In this document: piece by piece, positions 19,984-27,728 of the stretch | How the letters are laid out: each line of letters opens with the position of its first letter | Position numbering within the stretch: the first letter of the stretch is position 1 | Source of the DNA: JBQTGK01 sp052400665 | Lineage (GTDB): Bacteria; Bacteroidota; Bacteroidia; Bacteroidales; Marinifilaceae | Strand: one strand, 5' to 3' | DNA: 64,000 nucleotides | Assembly (NCBI GenBank): GCA_052400665.1 | Contig: JBQTGK010000013.1 | Notes under the pieces: generated by a model | The model's database searches: none | Seen by the model: only the letters and a program-made list of their open reading frames with translations | Told to the model about the DNA's origin: nothing | Position numbers and translations under genes: made by a program

Positions 19984-21015
19984 ATGACAAATAAAATAAT
20001 TCTACTCAGCACAATTCTTTTTCTCTTTTCGGTAAAAGTATTTGCAGCAGACGAAAATAAATTTCATTCGGATACCATACGCATGCAAATGCCTAACGGT
20101 ACAACCGTAGAAAGCAGATTAACCTATGATAAAAAACACAATCTGGCAGGTAGTGTCGATATCAATCAACTTCTTGATAATTTTTTGAAACACTGGGCTA
20201 TTTTAAATATCAAAGAACCAGATGGAAACAAAGGACTACATATTAAGTGTACAACTGAAAAAGAGTACATTAACCTAACAGACAACCAAAATATTATCTC
20301 AATAGAAGAAGTCGAAGTTCAAAAAAGAATTTACTTTCCTGTTGACACTGCCATTGCCTTGGTAATAAAAGGCAACAATAAGGTAGAATTAAACCCACAA
20401 CTAGCCATTTATTTTAATTCGGTAAAGCAATTAGAGGAACTCAAAGAATATGATTTCACTCAAATTCTAAAAAATACCGACGAACAAATCACTAAAGATG
20501 ATCATTGGTATACAAATTCAGCTCTGTTTGCGGCTTGGGTAAAAATAAACAAAGACAGTTCGGCAGAATTACTTCATCGAACCAATACTATGGCATCTTC
20601 GAACGATCAAATTCTAATAGGTTTCGGCACTTCACTCGAAAATGTAAAAGGGGAATGGAATGGTAGTTTTTATACCAAATTAACGCTTATTTTAGGCAAT
20701 AAAAACATTCCCAAGCATGCTTTTTCTTTAGGGTATGAGTGGATGTATGATTTTTCTTCGGGAAAGGAAAATATCAATCATTGGGTAGATTTAGGCTACC
20801 AATACAACTTCTCGAAAAATCCAAAAAAGCAAGAATGGTATAATTTATCTTTAGGTTATCTGGCAAAGCGAAATGGGGATTTATTTGATAAAGATACTTT
20901 CAGACTTGGAATTAGTAAGAATGTACACGAAAACATAAGCATTGTTCCGCAAATCTATTTCAACAATTTCTTTAAAGATGCCTATCCTGGATTTAAAATT
21001 AAGATTCATTTATAA
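19984..21015 (+). CDS. Secreted protein of the sigma operon, possible outer-membrane barrel
   Basis: A 343-residue protein with a signal peptide (residues 1-21, ending VFAA). The N-terminal half is mixed alpha/beta and I do not recognise it. The C-terminal 140 residues contain repeated amphipathic strands with aromatic residues (WNGSFYTKLTLILG, HWVDLGYQYNF, WYNLSLGYLAKR) and end in GFKIKIHL, resembling an outer-membrane beta-barrel end. It is third in the operon after the sigma factor and coiled-coil genes, 40 bp downstream, so it is probably a target or sensor of that system. Confidence 0.65.
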   Translation: MTNKIILLSTILFLFSVKVFAADENKFHSDTIRMQMPNGTTVESRLTYDKKHNLAGSVDINQLLDNFLKHWAILNIKEPDGNKGLHIKCTTEKEYINLTDNQNIISIEEVEVQKRIYFPVDTAIALVIKGNNKVELNPQLAIYFNSVKQLEELKEYDFTQILKNTDEQITKDDHWYTNSALFAAWVKINKDSSAELLHRTNTMASSNDQILIGFGTSLENVKGEWNGSFYTKLTLILGNKNIPKHAFSLGYEWMYDFSSGKENINHWVDLGYQYNFSKNPKKQEWYNLSLGYLAKRNGDLFDKDTFRLGISKNVHENISIVPQIYFNNFFKDAYPGFKIKIHL

Positions 21016-21042
21016 AATTTAAAAATATCGCATTCAAAGAAA

Positions 21043-21074
21043 AATCCCCCAGAAGTTTTATCTCCTGGGGGATT
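21043..21074. terminator. Bidirectional intrinsic terminator
   Basis: A perfect 10-bp stem (AATCCCCCAG at 21043-21052 with its complement at 21065-21074) around a 12-nt loop, flanked by A-rich and T-rich runs. It sits between the sigma operon and the convergent gene ending at 21102. Confidence 0.85.
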
Positions 21075-21101
21075 ATTTATATTATCAGAATCCTGCTTTA
21101 G

Positions 21102-21320
21102 CTAGAAATCTTTCTTCTTAATCTTCGTCAGCTCCATTTTACGAATTCGTGCACGAACCGCACCTTTGCTTCGGTTTAATTTTGCAGCCATTTCGCCAAC
21201 AGGAACACCATCAAAAAACAGATTGATTAATTTATCATCATCATCTCTGCTCCAGGGATTAAAAACTTCCTTTCCCTCTTTATTTATTTTTCTGATTTTG
21301 TCAAAATCCTCTTGTCCCAT
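21102..21320 (-). CDS. Small helix-turn-helix (SANT/Myb-like) protein
   Basis: A 72-residue basic protein. Residues 23-64 form a three-helix motif of Myb/SANT or GcrA type: W23-S-x-D-D-D start, GVPVGEMAAKLNRS in the middle and GAVRARIRKM as the probable recognition helix. It lies 9 bp downstream of rhlE on the same strand, so the two are probably co-transcribed. It may bind nucleic acid; no target can be inferred. Confidence 0.75.
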   Translation of the reverse strand: MGQEDFDKIRKINKEGKEVFNPWSRDDDDKLINLFFDGVPVGEMAAKLNRSKGAVRARIRKMELTKIKKKDF

Positions 21321-21329
21321 GACTAAATA

Positions 21330-22610
21330 TTATGCTCTTTTTTTTCTTTGATTATTCGATGATCCTGATCTTCCTCTGCGCCAATCTTTTTTACCAGAAT
21401 TATTTGGTTTAGAAGATCGAGATTTAGGTCTCCCTCTTGTTTTTAACGGCTCTTCTTTCGGCAACTCACTAATTTCATCAACCGAGTAGGGATGATCTTT
21501 TACCACAGAAAGGGTTTGTTTAATTAGCTTCTGAATATCTTTTAAATATGGTAATTCATCTTCGCTACAAAAAGAAACTGCCGTTCCACTTGCATTAGCA
21601 CGACCTGTTCTTCCAATCCGGTGAACATAAGATTCAGGAATGTTTGGCAAATCGTAATTCACCACTAAAGCCAAACCTGCAACATCAATACCACGAGCTG
21701 CAATATCGGTTGCTACTAAAACTTTTGTTGTTCCTTCTTTAAAATTGCTTAATGCTTTTTGCCTTGCATTTTGCGATTTATTACCATGAATAGCCTCGGT
21801 ATTAATTCCTGCTTTTTTCAAGATACGTGTTACCTTATCGGCACCATGCTTAGTTCTCGAAAACACCAAAGTAGAACCTAATTCTCTGGCCTTTAACAAA
21901 TGAGTTAGCAACTTTGCTTTCGATCTTTTACTTGTAAAGTAAATAGACTGCTCCACTCTCTCAGCTGTTGTTTGCTGCGGCTTAATGGTTACTTTTTCAG
22001 GATTTCCCAAAATCTGCTTCGAAAGACTCACGATTTTTGGCGGCATAGTAGCCGAAAAGAATAGTGATTGTCTGCGCTTAGGAAGTTGATCGATAATTCT
22101 ACGAATATCATAAATGAAACCCATATCGAGCATCTGATCTGCCTCATCCAAAACAAAATAGTTAACATCCCTTAAAGAGATATAGCCTTGATTTATCAAA
22201 TCCAATAATCTTCCGGGCGTTGCAATTAGCACATCAACCCCTTTTGCTAAAGCTTTTGTTTGCGCTCCTTGTTTTACACCTCCAAAAACTACGGTATTCT
22301 CAAGACCTGTATATTTTCCGTACTCACTAAAATTATCTTTTATTTGAATGGCCAGTTCCCGCGTAGGAGTAACCACCAATGATTTTATTTTTCGCTTTCC
22401 TTTAACTGGTTTCTCTTCATACAAATGCTGAAGAATAGGAATTGCAAACGCTGCAGTTTTTCCGGTACCTGTTTGAGCACAGCCCAAAAGATCTCTTTTT
22501 TCTAGTAAAATAGGAATTGATTCTGCCTGAATAGGTGTTGGATTTGTATAACCTTTCTCCTCAATCGCTCTTAAAATAGGTTCAACTATTTTTAATTTGT
22601 CAAATGTCAT
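21330..22610 (-). CDS. rhlE: DEAD-box RNA helicase, RhlE type
   Basis: A 426-residue ATP-dependent RNA helicase with all main motifs: Q motif (NPTPIQ), Walker A (AQTGTGKTAAF), PTRELA, DEAD (VLDEADQML), SAT (FFSATMPP), VATDIAARGIDV and HRIGRTGR. A basic, glycine/serine-rich tail of about 45 residues (KSRSSKPNNSG..RRGRSGSSN) is typical of RhlE and aids RNA binding. Such helicases act in ribosome assembly and cold adaptation. A TATCTTTG promoter element lies just upstream. Confidence 0.95.
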   Translation of the reverse strand: MTFDKLKIVEPILRAIEEKGYTNPTPIQAESIPILLEKRDLLGCAQTGTGKTAAFAIPILQHLYEEKPVKGKRKIKSLVVTPTRELAIQIKDNFSEYGKYTGLENTVVFGGVKQGAQTKALAKGVDVLIATPGRLLDLINQGYISLRDVNYFVLDEADQMLDMGFIYDIRRIIDQLPKRRQSLFFSATMPPKIVSLSKQILGNPEKVTIKPQQTTAERVEQSIYFTSKRSKAKLLTHLLKARELGSTLVFSRTKHGADKVTRILKKAGINTEAIHGNKSQNARQKALSNFKEGTTKVLVATDIAARGIDVAGLALVVNYDLPNIPESYVHRIGRTGRANASGTAVSFCSEDELPYLKDIQKLIKQTLSVVKDHPYSVDEISELPKEEPLKTRGRPKSRSSKPNNSGKKDWRRGRSGSSNNQRKKRA

Positions 22611-22627
22611 ATAAAAAATGTAAGCAG

Positions 22628-22635
22628 CAAAGATA
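22628..22635 (-). promoter_or_regulatory. Candidate -7 promoter element for rhlE
   Basis: On the minus strand this reads TATCTTTG, a perfect TAnnTTTG match, 18 bp upstream of the rhlE ATG. No matching -33 box was found. Confidence 0.45.
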
Positions 22636-22806
22636 AGTTAATAGTTTTAATTATCAGCATTTTATCAAAATTAGTTGTGAATCAAATATTTACAAAAAAA
22701 ATTCAAAGTATTCAGATAAATTAGCCTTAACTTTGAACTTCTTATTTTTATTATTATCGCCAAACGATAATTAATGTAGATTAGATACTATTTAACAAGC
22801 GATAAC

Positions 22807-23511
22807 TTATTTCTTAAGCAACATTTTTAATAGTATTTCGGCTACCAAAGCAGATGATGCGGGATTTTGTCCGGTAATTAAATTACCATCCTGCAAAGCA
22901 TAAGCAGCCCAATTCTCTCCCCGACTGTAAATTCCTCCATTCTCTTTCAACATATCTTCTACCAGGAAAGGAACTACTTTTGTAAGCTGAACAGCCTCTT
23001 CTTCTTCATTACTAAAACCAGTTACTTTCTTTCCTTTTACCAGAAATTCGCCCTCCGCATTTGTTACATTCTTTAGTGCTGCTGGTGCATGGCAAACAAA
23101 AGCAATTGGTTTGTTCTGAGAATTAAAATCCTGAATCAATTTTGCTGAAGTCACATCTTCTGCTAAATCCCATAACGGACCATGACCACCAGGGTAAAAC
23201 ACAGCATCATAATCTTCAAAATTAACGTCAGCCAAAGTTATCGTATTTGCAATTTTTTCCTGTACTGCCTTGTCTTTATTAAAACGCTCAGTATCCTTAG
23301 TAGCATTCTGCGGCAAATTCGAAGTCGGATCTACTGGTGCAGCTCCTCCTTTTGGTGTTGCAATGCTAACATCCACACCCTTATCGATTAATGTATAATA
23401 CGGATTGGCAAATTCTTCAACCCAAAACCCTGTTTTATGTCCTGTATCACCCATTTGAGAATGAGAGGTTAGCACAAATAATATTTTTAAAGCTCCTGTT
23501 GTTAACGACAT
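22807..23511 (-). CDS. DJ-1/PfpI superfamily protein, Hsp31-like (glyoxalase/chaperone type)
   Basis: The 234-residue protein belongs to the class I glutamine amidotransferase-like fold. The nucleophile-elbow cysteine is C140 in FVCHAPAAL, with PGGHGPLWDL upstream. The N-terminus (SHSQMGDTGHKTGFWVEE) and the PKGGAAPVDP motif match the Hsp31-like branch, whose members detoxify methylglyoxal or act as stress chaperones. It lies 47 bp downstream of a reductase gene whose promoter carries the TetR-type operator, so it probably belongs to the same stress regulon. Confidence 0.88.
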   Translation of the reverse strand: MSLTTGALKILFVLTSHSQMGDTGHKTGFWVEEFANPYYTLIDKGVDVSIATPKGGAAPVDPTSNLPQNATKDTERFNKDKAVQEKIANTITLADVNFEDYDAVFYPGGHGPLWDLAEDVTSAKLIQDFNSQNKPIAFVCHAPAALKNVTNAEGEFLVKGKKVTGFSNEEEEAVQLTKVVPFLVEDMLKENGGIYSRGENWAAYALQDGNLITGQNPASSALVAEILLKMLLKK

Positions 23512-23558
23512 ATCTTTATAATTTTAATGTTTGTTATTCGTATTTATATTTCTTGATA

Positions 23559-24551
23559 TTAAACTTTTACAATCATTTTTCCTTTGTTCTTTCCTTCGAA
23601 CAGATCGATAAATGCTTGAGGTGCATTCTCAAATCCTTCCACAATTGTCTCTGTAGAGATTAACTTTCCCTCCTGCAGCCATTTAGCCAACTGAGGAATT
23701 GCTTGTCCAAATTTCTCCATGTAATTGGAAACAATAAAACCTTGCATCAAGACCGAATTCTTAATTAAAATTGGCTGAACTCTTGGCCCCTTAGGTATGC
23801 TTGTTTCGTTGTACATAGAAATAGCTCCGCACACAATAACTCTTGCAAAACGATTCACATTCAACATCACCGCATCAGAAATTTCACCGCCTACATTATC
23901 ATAGTAAACATCAACTCCATCTGGACAAGCATCTGCAATTGCCTGAGTCATGTTTGCTGTAGTTTTATAGTTAATTCCCGCATCAAAACCATATTTCGAT
24001 TTTAGCTCTTCTACTTTTTCATCACTACCGGCGATACCCACTACACGACACCCTTTTATTTTTGCAATTTGACCAACTACACTTCCTACTGCACCTGCTG
24101 CGCCCGAAACCACAACTGTTTCGCCTACTTTTGGTTTTCCAATCTCTGTTAAACCCAAATAAGCTGTTAAACCCGTCATTCCTAAAACACCTAAATAAGA
24201 CGATAGAGGAGCTCCTTTGCTATCCACTTTGAAAAGACCTTCCCCCTTGGAGCTTTGATATTCCTTCCATTCCAACATACCTGAAACAAAATCACCTTTG
24301 CTAAAACCTTCTAATTTCGACTCAACAACTTCGGCAATTATACCAGAAACCAGTGCTTTGTTAAGTTCGAATGGTTCTATATACGACTTTGCATCCATCA
24401 TTCTGCCACGCATATAAGGATCTACAGAAATATAAGATGCCTTTAAAAGAATTTCTCCATCCGCAAGCTTCGGCCTATCTTCATTTATCATTTTAAAGTC
24501 AGATAATTGTGGCACTCCTACGGGTCTACTATTTAATTGTATTATTTTCAT
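23559..24551 (-). CDS. Zinc-independent NADP-dependent MDR reductase (CurA/LTB4DH-like)
   Basis: A 330-residue medium-chain dehydrogenase/reductase without the catalytic zinc cysteines. The cofactor site is clear (VSGAAGAVGSVVGQIAK), and the motifs YMRGRM near the N-terminus and VYYDNVGGEI are typical of the CurA/leukotriene B4 dehydrogenase branch, which reduces alpha,beta-unsaturated carbonyls. A near-perfect palindrome of the same form as the one before the DoxX-TetR operon sits 15 bp upstream of the ATG. This suggests repression by the nearby TetR protein and a role in reactive-carbonyl stress. Confidence 0.92.
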   Translation of the reverse strand: MKIIQLNSRPVGVPQLSDFKMINEDRPKLADGEILLKASYISVDPYMRGRMMDAKSYIEPFELNKALVSGIIAEVVESKLEGFSKGDFVSGMLEWKEYQSSKGEGLFKVDSKGAPLSSYLGVLGMTGLTAYLGLTEIGKPKVGETVVVSGAAGAVGSVVGQIAKIKGCRVVGIAGSDEKVEELKSKYGFDAGINYKTTANMTQAIADACPDGVDVYYDNVGGEISDAVMLNVNRFARVIVCGAISMYNETSIPKGPRVQPILIKNSVLMQGFIVSNYMEKFGQAIPQLAKWLQEGKLISTETIVEGFENAPQAFIDLFEGKNKGKMIVKV

Positions 24552-24565
24552 ACTTATCTTTTATT

Positions 24566-24579
24566 AATGAATGTTCATT
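24566..24579. promoter_or_regulatory. TetR-type operator upstream of the MDR reductase gene
   Basis: AATGAA-TG-TTCATT: two perfect inverted half-sites with a 2-bp centre, immediately upstream of the reductase start. Both half-sites are identical to those at 26326-26339. Confidence 0.7.
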
Positions 24580-24611
24580 CTCTTACGAGAATAAAAAACC
24601 CATATCTGCAT

Positions 24612-25274
24612 TTACAGATATGCTCCTATTTCTTGTATTTTGTTTGATTCAATAATTTTATAATTTGGCTTTGCCTGAGCTAATGCATACATTGTATTTG
24701 CGATAGTTTCAGCTTTAATAGCTCTGTATTTTTTCCATTTCCCAATTAAAAATGGGTTTAACATTTTCATGATAACAGAGCCCATTGCTTCGGCAAATCT
24801 TTTTTCAGTTCGCTTTCCTTTAATCAGTGAAGGTCTTAAAACATAAACATTCATAATTTTCTGTCTTAAAACAAGCTGTTCCATCTCCCCTTTTATTCTA
24901 TTGTAAAAAATTTTGCTTTTTGCATTCGCTCCTAAGGCAGACACCACAATAAAAGTGTCTATTTTATTGATTTTACAAATCTTAGCAGCAGCAACAGGAA
25001 TCCCAAAATCAATTTTCCTATACATTCCTTTGTCTTTTGTTTTTTTTGCCGTTGTTCCTATACAGCAAAAAACCTCATCTCCTGTAAATTCCTTTTCAAA
25101 TTTTCCCAAATTCAAAAGATCACCTATATGCTCCTCTATCTTAGGATTAGACAAATTCAAACTTCTTCTGGCAAAAATTTTCACTCTCCTATAAGTTTCA
25201 TCTTCTAAAAGTTGATTTAACAGTAAACTTCCTGTTAAGCCACTCGCTCCAAGTACAATTGCTATTTTTCCCAT
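24612..25274 (-). CDS. NAD(P)-binding Rossmann protein (atypical SDR, HTATIP2/YbjT-like)
   Basis: A 220-residue protein with an N-terminal dinucleotide-binding motif (GASGLTGSLL). The family motifs CCIGTTAKKTKDK and VSALGAN, and RPSLIKGKR further on, match the HTATIP2-like atypical short-chain dehydrogenases. The usual SDR YxxxK is present in modified form as YNRIKGEME. It is 11 bp downstream of the TetR gene and probably co-transcribed with it. The reaction is unknown; the context suggests redox or carbonyl stress. Confidence 0.85.
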   Translation of the reverse strand: MGKIAIVLGASGLTGSLLLNQLLEDETYRRVKIFARRSLNLSNPKIEEHIGDLLNLGKFEKEFTGDEVFCCIGTTAKKTKDKGMYRKIDFGIPVAAAKICKINKIDTFIVVSALGANAKSKIFYNRIKGEMEQLVLRQKIMNVYVLRPSLIKGKRTEKRFAEAMGSVIMKMLNPFLIGKWKKYRAIKAETIANTMYALAQAKPNYKIIESNKIQEIGAYL

Positions 25275-25285
25275 CCCATTATTCT

Positions 25286-25864
25286 TTATATTCTAATGCT
25301 GTCCCAGGCAGATTGAAAAACCTGATCAAGACTTTTGTTATCAATTTGAAATAATTCTCGCTTTTGCATATTCATTAAAAAAGATAGTGAGTTAATTGCA
25401 TAAGCATATAAAACATAATGCGATACATCTTTAACAATTCCCTCTTTCTGTCCTCGTTCCCACAAGTTTAATAATGGCTGCAAGTGCATTAATCCTTCTT
25501 GTCTCACTTCCTCATCAATCATCATTGTATTATCACATTGCGATAAAAACCATGATTCCTCTAACTCTTTCAATTTGTAATCAGCAATATTATACCAAAT
25601 CAATTCAAAAGCTTTTTTTACCGGCATACTCTCCGAGTAGCCTTCAAAAGCATGTTTTGTATAAGCCTTCTTTTTTTCCAGATACAACTGATTTATAAGA
25701 TCTTGCTTATTATCAAAATAAATATATATAGTTGCTGGTGACACCTTAGCCATTTTTGCTATTTTCGACATGGGAGCAGCATGAAAACCATTGTTGTTTA
25801 CCAAACTCAAGGTTGCATCTAACAAAGCATTCCGTTTTTCCTTACTTTTCTCTCTTATTGCCAT
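25286..25864 (-). CDS. TetR-family transcriptional repressor
   Basis: A 192-residue regulator. The N-terminal HTH spans residues 8-55 (ALLDATLSLVNNNGFHAAPM, SKIAKMAKVSPATIYIYFDNKQDLI), and the C-terminal ligand domain is variable. It lies in the middle of a DoxX-TetR-oxidoreductase operon, with gaps of 9 and 11 bp. Palindromes with identical half-sites occur before this operon and before the next downstream gene, so it most likely represses both. The inducing ligand is unknown. Confidence 0.92.
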   Translation of the reverse strand: MAIREKSKEKRNALLDATLSLVNNNGFHAAPMSKIAKMAKVSPATIYIYFDNKQDLINQLYLEKKKAYTKHAFEGYSESMPVKKAFELIWYNIADYKLKELEESWFLSQCDNTMMIDEEVRQEGLMHLQPLLNLWERGQKEGIVKDVSHYVLYAYAINSLSFLMNMQKRELFQIDNKSLDQVFQSAWDSIRI

Positions 25865-25873
25865 AGGACTATA

Positions 25874-26266
25874 TTATTTATAATTAATTTCAGATATTGC
25901 TTTTAGTTTCCATGCAATTGCCATAAATAAAAATTGAATCGGTAATCGGATTAAAGCAGCTTTTTGCGTTCCGATAGCGGGAGTATCAGAAAATACATCC
26001 CAAATATGAATGGGCAGAAATAATATCATTAAAACAAAAATACCCAAAGCTGCCATTCGTGAATATTTTTTAATCAGTAGAAAAATACCTAATGCAATTT
26101 CGATTATACCTGACAGATAAATTATCTCTATTTTAAATCCTAAAAAACCTGGCACAAAAGGCAGAAAAAATTCTGGTTTTAAGAAATGCTGCACTCCTGC
26201 TACTACCATAAAAAGTGCAAATAATATTCTAAGTCCTGTCCAAATTACACTGCTAAATTTATTCAT
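25874..26266 (-). CDS. DoxX-like four-helix membrane protein
   Basis: A 130-residue protein with four membrane helices (about 9-27, 43-63, 68-86 and 100-122). The motif VVAGVQHFLKPEFF near the first helix is characteristic of the DoxX/DoxD family. Family members contribute to membrane redox balance, although the exact reaction here is not known. It is the first gene of the TetR-containing operon, with a perfect operator 60 bp upstream. Confidence 0.85.
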   Translation of the reverse strand: MNKFSSVIWTGLRILFALFMVVAGVQHFLKPEFFLPFVPGFLGFKIEIIYLSGIIEIALGIFLLIKKYSRMAALGIFVLMILFLPIHIWDVFSDTPAIGTQKAALIRLPIQFLFMAIAWKLKAISEINYK

Positions 26267-26325
26267 TCTTTCAACCTTTTATTAATTTTGATAGAACGAA
26301 GATAAATAATACAATTCACAAAATG

Positions 26326-26339
26326 AATGAATATTCATT
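26326..26339. promoter_or_regulatory. Perfect TetR-type palindrome before the DoxX-TetR operon
   Basis: AATGAATATTCATT is a perfect 14-bp palindrome located 60 bp upstream of the DoxX-like ATG. It has the same half-sites (AATGAA/TTCATT) and the same 2-bp centre length as the site at 24566-24579. Confidence 0.75.
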
Positions 26340-26486
26340 TTTTAACTTTTATTTACAAATTGCTCGCTCTTGTAAATTTGTAATTTACGACTAAACAGCT
26401 TAGGATGTGTAATCCATAAAAAATTGAATTAAAAATTCCTGACTCATAAATTCCTGATTACAAAACAGGGATAGCCTGAAAACAAA

Positions 26487-26515
26487 AAAGGCCTGCAAAT
26501 AAATTGCAGACCTTT
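26487..26515 (-). terminator. Intrinsic terminator of the flavodoxin-ferredoxin gene
   Basis: On the minus strand a 12-bp stem (AAAGGTCTGCAA with TTGCAGGCCTTT, one G-U pair) and a 5-nt loop, continued by a T run down to 26484. It lies 22 bp after the stop codon of the gene at 26538. Confidence 0.8.
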
Positions 26516-26537
26516 CGATTCTTATTACATATATTTT

Positions 26538-27335
26538 TTACATAAAAAACTCTGGTTCCCTGCGTTCCGAGCAGTTTGTAAAAAGCTTTTCTCTTATTCC
26601 ATCAATAAACTCATTATCAAAAACCCGAGCATCAGTAGGACATGCTTTTATACAAGCACAACAACGAATACAGGCTTTAGAGTTGGTAAGAACCTTATCC
26701 GTTACATCAATCACATCTACCGGACATACCTCGGCACAGATTCCACACAAATCACAAAGCTCTTCCTCTGTTGTTGGAGCAATATCAGGCATTTGACCTT
26801 TTGTTTTGTAGGGAACATTACCCGGCACATCACAAATTTTGAAACCATTTGCTTCTCCATCTTGTATTTTCAACAACAAGTCGTGTGCAAATTGTTTTGC
26901 CTTTAAAATATCAGACTCATCAGGACGATTTTGAGCTATCGGCTTACGATCTATCGAATAAGAATGCTCTCCTATAAAAGCTCCTGCGGCAAAAGGAGTA
27001 AATCCTATTTCCAACACAGCATCTTTTAATTCCAATAAGGCATCATCGTAATGTCTATTTCCGTAAACAGCAAGTAAAACAACAGGAGCATTTTTAACTT
27101 GGAATTTTTGCAAATGCTCCAAAGCTTGCTCCGGCACACGTCCGCCATATACAGGAATAGCGATAATCGAAAGCTCATTCTCAATTTTCACATTTTCTGA
27201 TGATGCAAAAGCCAATGGCGTTATATCAAACTCATTGACCTGTTGAACACCCAATTCTTGTCCTATAGCTTTAATAACTTTCTTACTTGTTCCAGTTGGA
27301 GAAAAATAGATTAAATTAACTGATGATGTATTCAT
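26538..27335 (-). CDS. EFR1-type flavodoxin-ferredoxin fusion protein
   Basis: A 265-residue electron-transfer protein. The N-terminal flavodoxin-like domain (about 1-165) has the FMN phosphate loop SPTGTSKKV. The C-terminal part (about 188-245) carries two [4Fe-4S] motifs: CDLCGICAEVCP and CIRCCACIKACP, each with CxxCxxCxxxCP spacing. EFR1-family proteins are widespread in anaerobes, and the physiological partner is unknown. The gene is monocistronic, with a downstream terminator and the tRNA-Arg pair upstream. Confidence 0.92.
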   Translation of the reverse strand: MNTSSVNLIYFSPTGTSKKVIKAIGQELGVQQVNEFDITPLAFASSENVKIENELSIIAIPVYGGRVPEQALEHLQKFQVKNAPVVLLAVYGNRHYDDALLELKDAVLEIGFTPFAAGAFIGEHSYSIDRKPIAQNRPDESDILKAKQFAHDLLLKIQDGEANGFKICDVPGNVPYKTKGQMPDIAPTTEEELCDLCGICAEVCPVDVIDVTDKVLTNSKACIRCCACIKACPTDARVFDNEFIDGIREKLFTNCSERREPEFFM

Positions 27336-27408
27336 AAAATATCCTTTATTTTTAAAACTGACCTAAAGATATGAACTATTGAAATAAATTATATTTTTTA
27401 GGCATAAA

Positions 27409-27438
27409 AAAAAGGATAACATTTCTGTTATCCTTTTT
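27409..27438 (-). terminator. Intrinsic terminator of the tRNA-Arg transcript
   Basis: Read on the minus strand: stem GGATAAC/GTTATCC, extended by A/T pairs, a 6-nt loop and then eight T. It follows directly after the 3' end of the first tRNA. Confidence 0.85.
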
Positions 27439-27440
27439 TG

Positions 27441-27515
27441 TGATCCAGCCAGGATTCGAACCTGGGACCCACAGCTTAGAAGGCTGTTGCTCTAATCCAA
27501 CTGAGCTACTGGACC
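27441..27515 (-). tRNA. tRNA-Arg (anticodon UCU), copy without encoded CCA
   Basis: The cloverleaf is clear on the minus strand. The acceptor GGTCCAG pairs with CTGGATC (one G-U), with a D arm of GCTC/GAGC. The anticodon stem is ACAGC/GCTGT around the 7-nt loop CTTCTAA, giving anticodon TCT, and the T arm is CCAGG-TTCGAAT-CCTGG. After the discriminator A the DNA reads CAA rather than CCA, so the 3' end must be added by nucleotidyltransferase. Confidence 0.95.
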
Positions 27516-27550
27516 GTCCTTGTTAATCTTTTTTTGCGCTTTTAAAAAAA

Positions 27551-27628
27551 TGGTGATCCAGCCAGGATTCGAACCTGGGACCCACAGCTTAGAAGGCTGT
27601 TGCTCTAATCCAACTGAGCTACTGGACC
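27551..27628 (-). tRNA. tRNA-Arg (anticodon UCU), copy with encoded CCA
   Basis: The tRNA body at 27554-27628 appears identical to the copy at 27441-27515. Here CCA is encoded at 27551-27553. The two genes are 35 bp apart and are probably one transcript. Confidence 0.95.
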
Positions 27629-27728
27629 ATTCCCTTAAAAGGCGATGCAAATATAGGTATTTATTACTTTCCTAAACAAATAAAATTGCATTTTTTTCAG
27701 TAAAAAACACCTACTTATCAGTAAGAGC

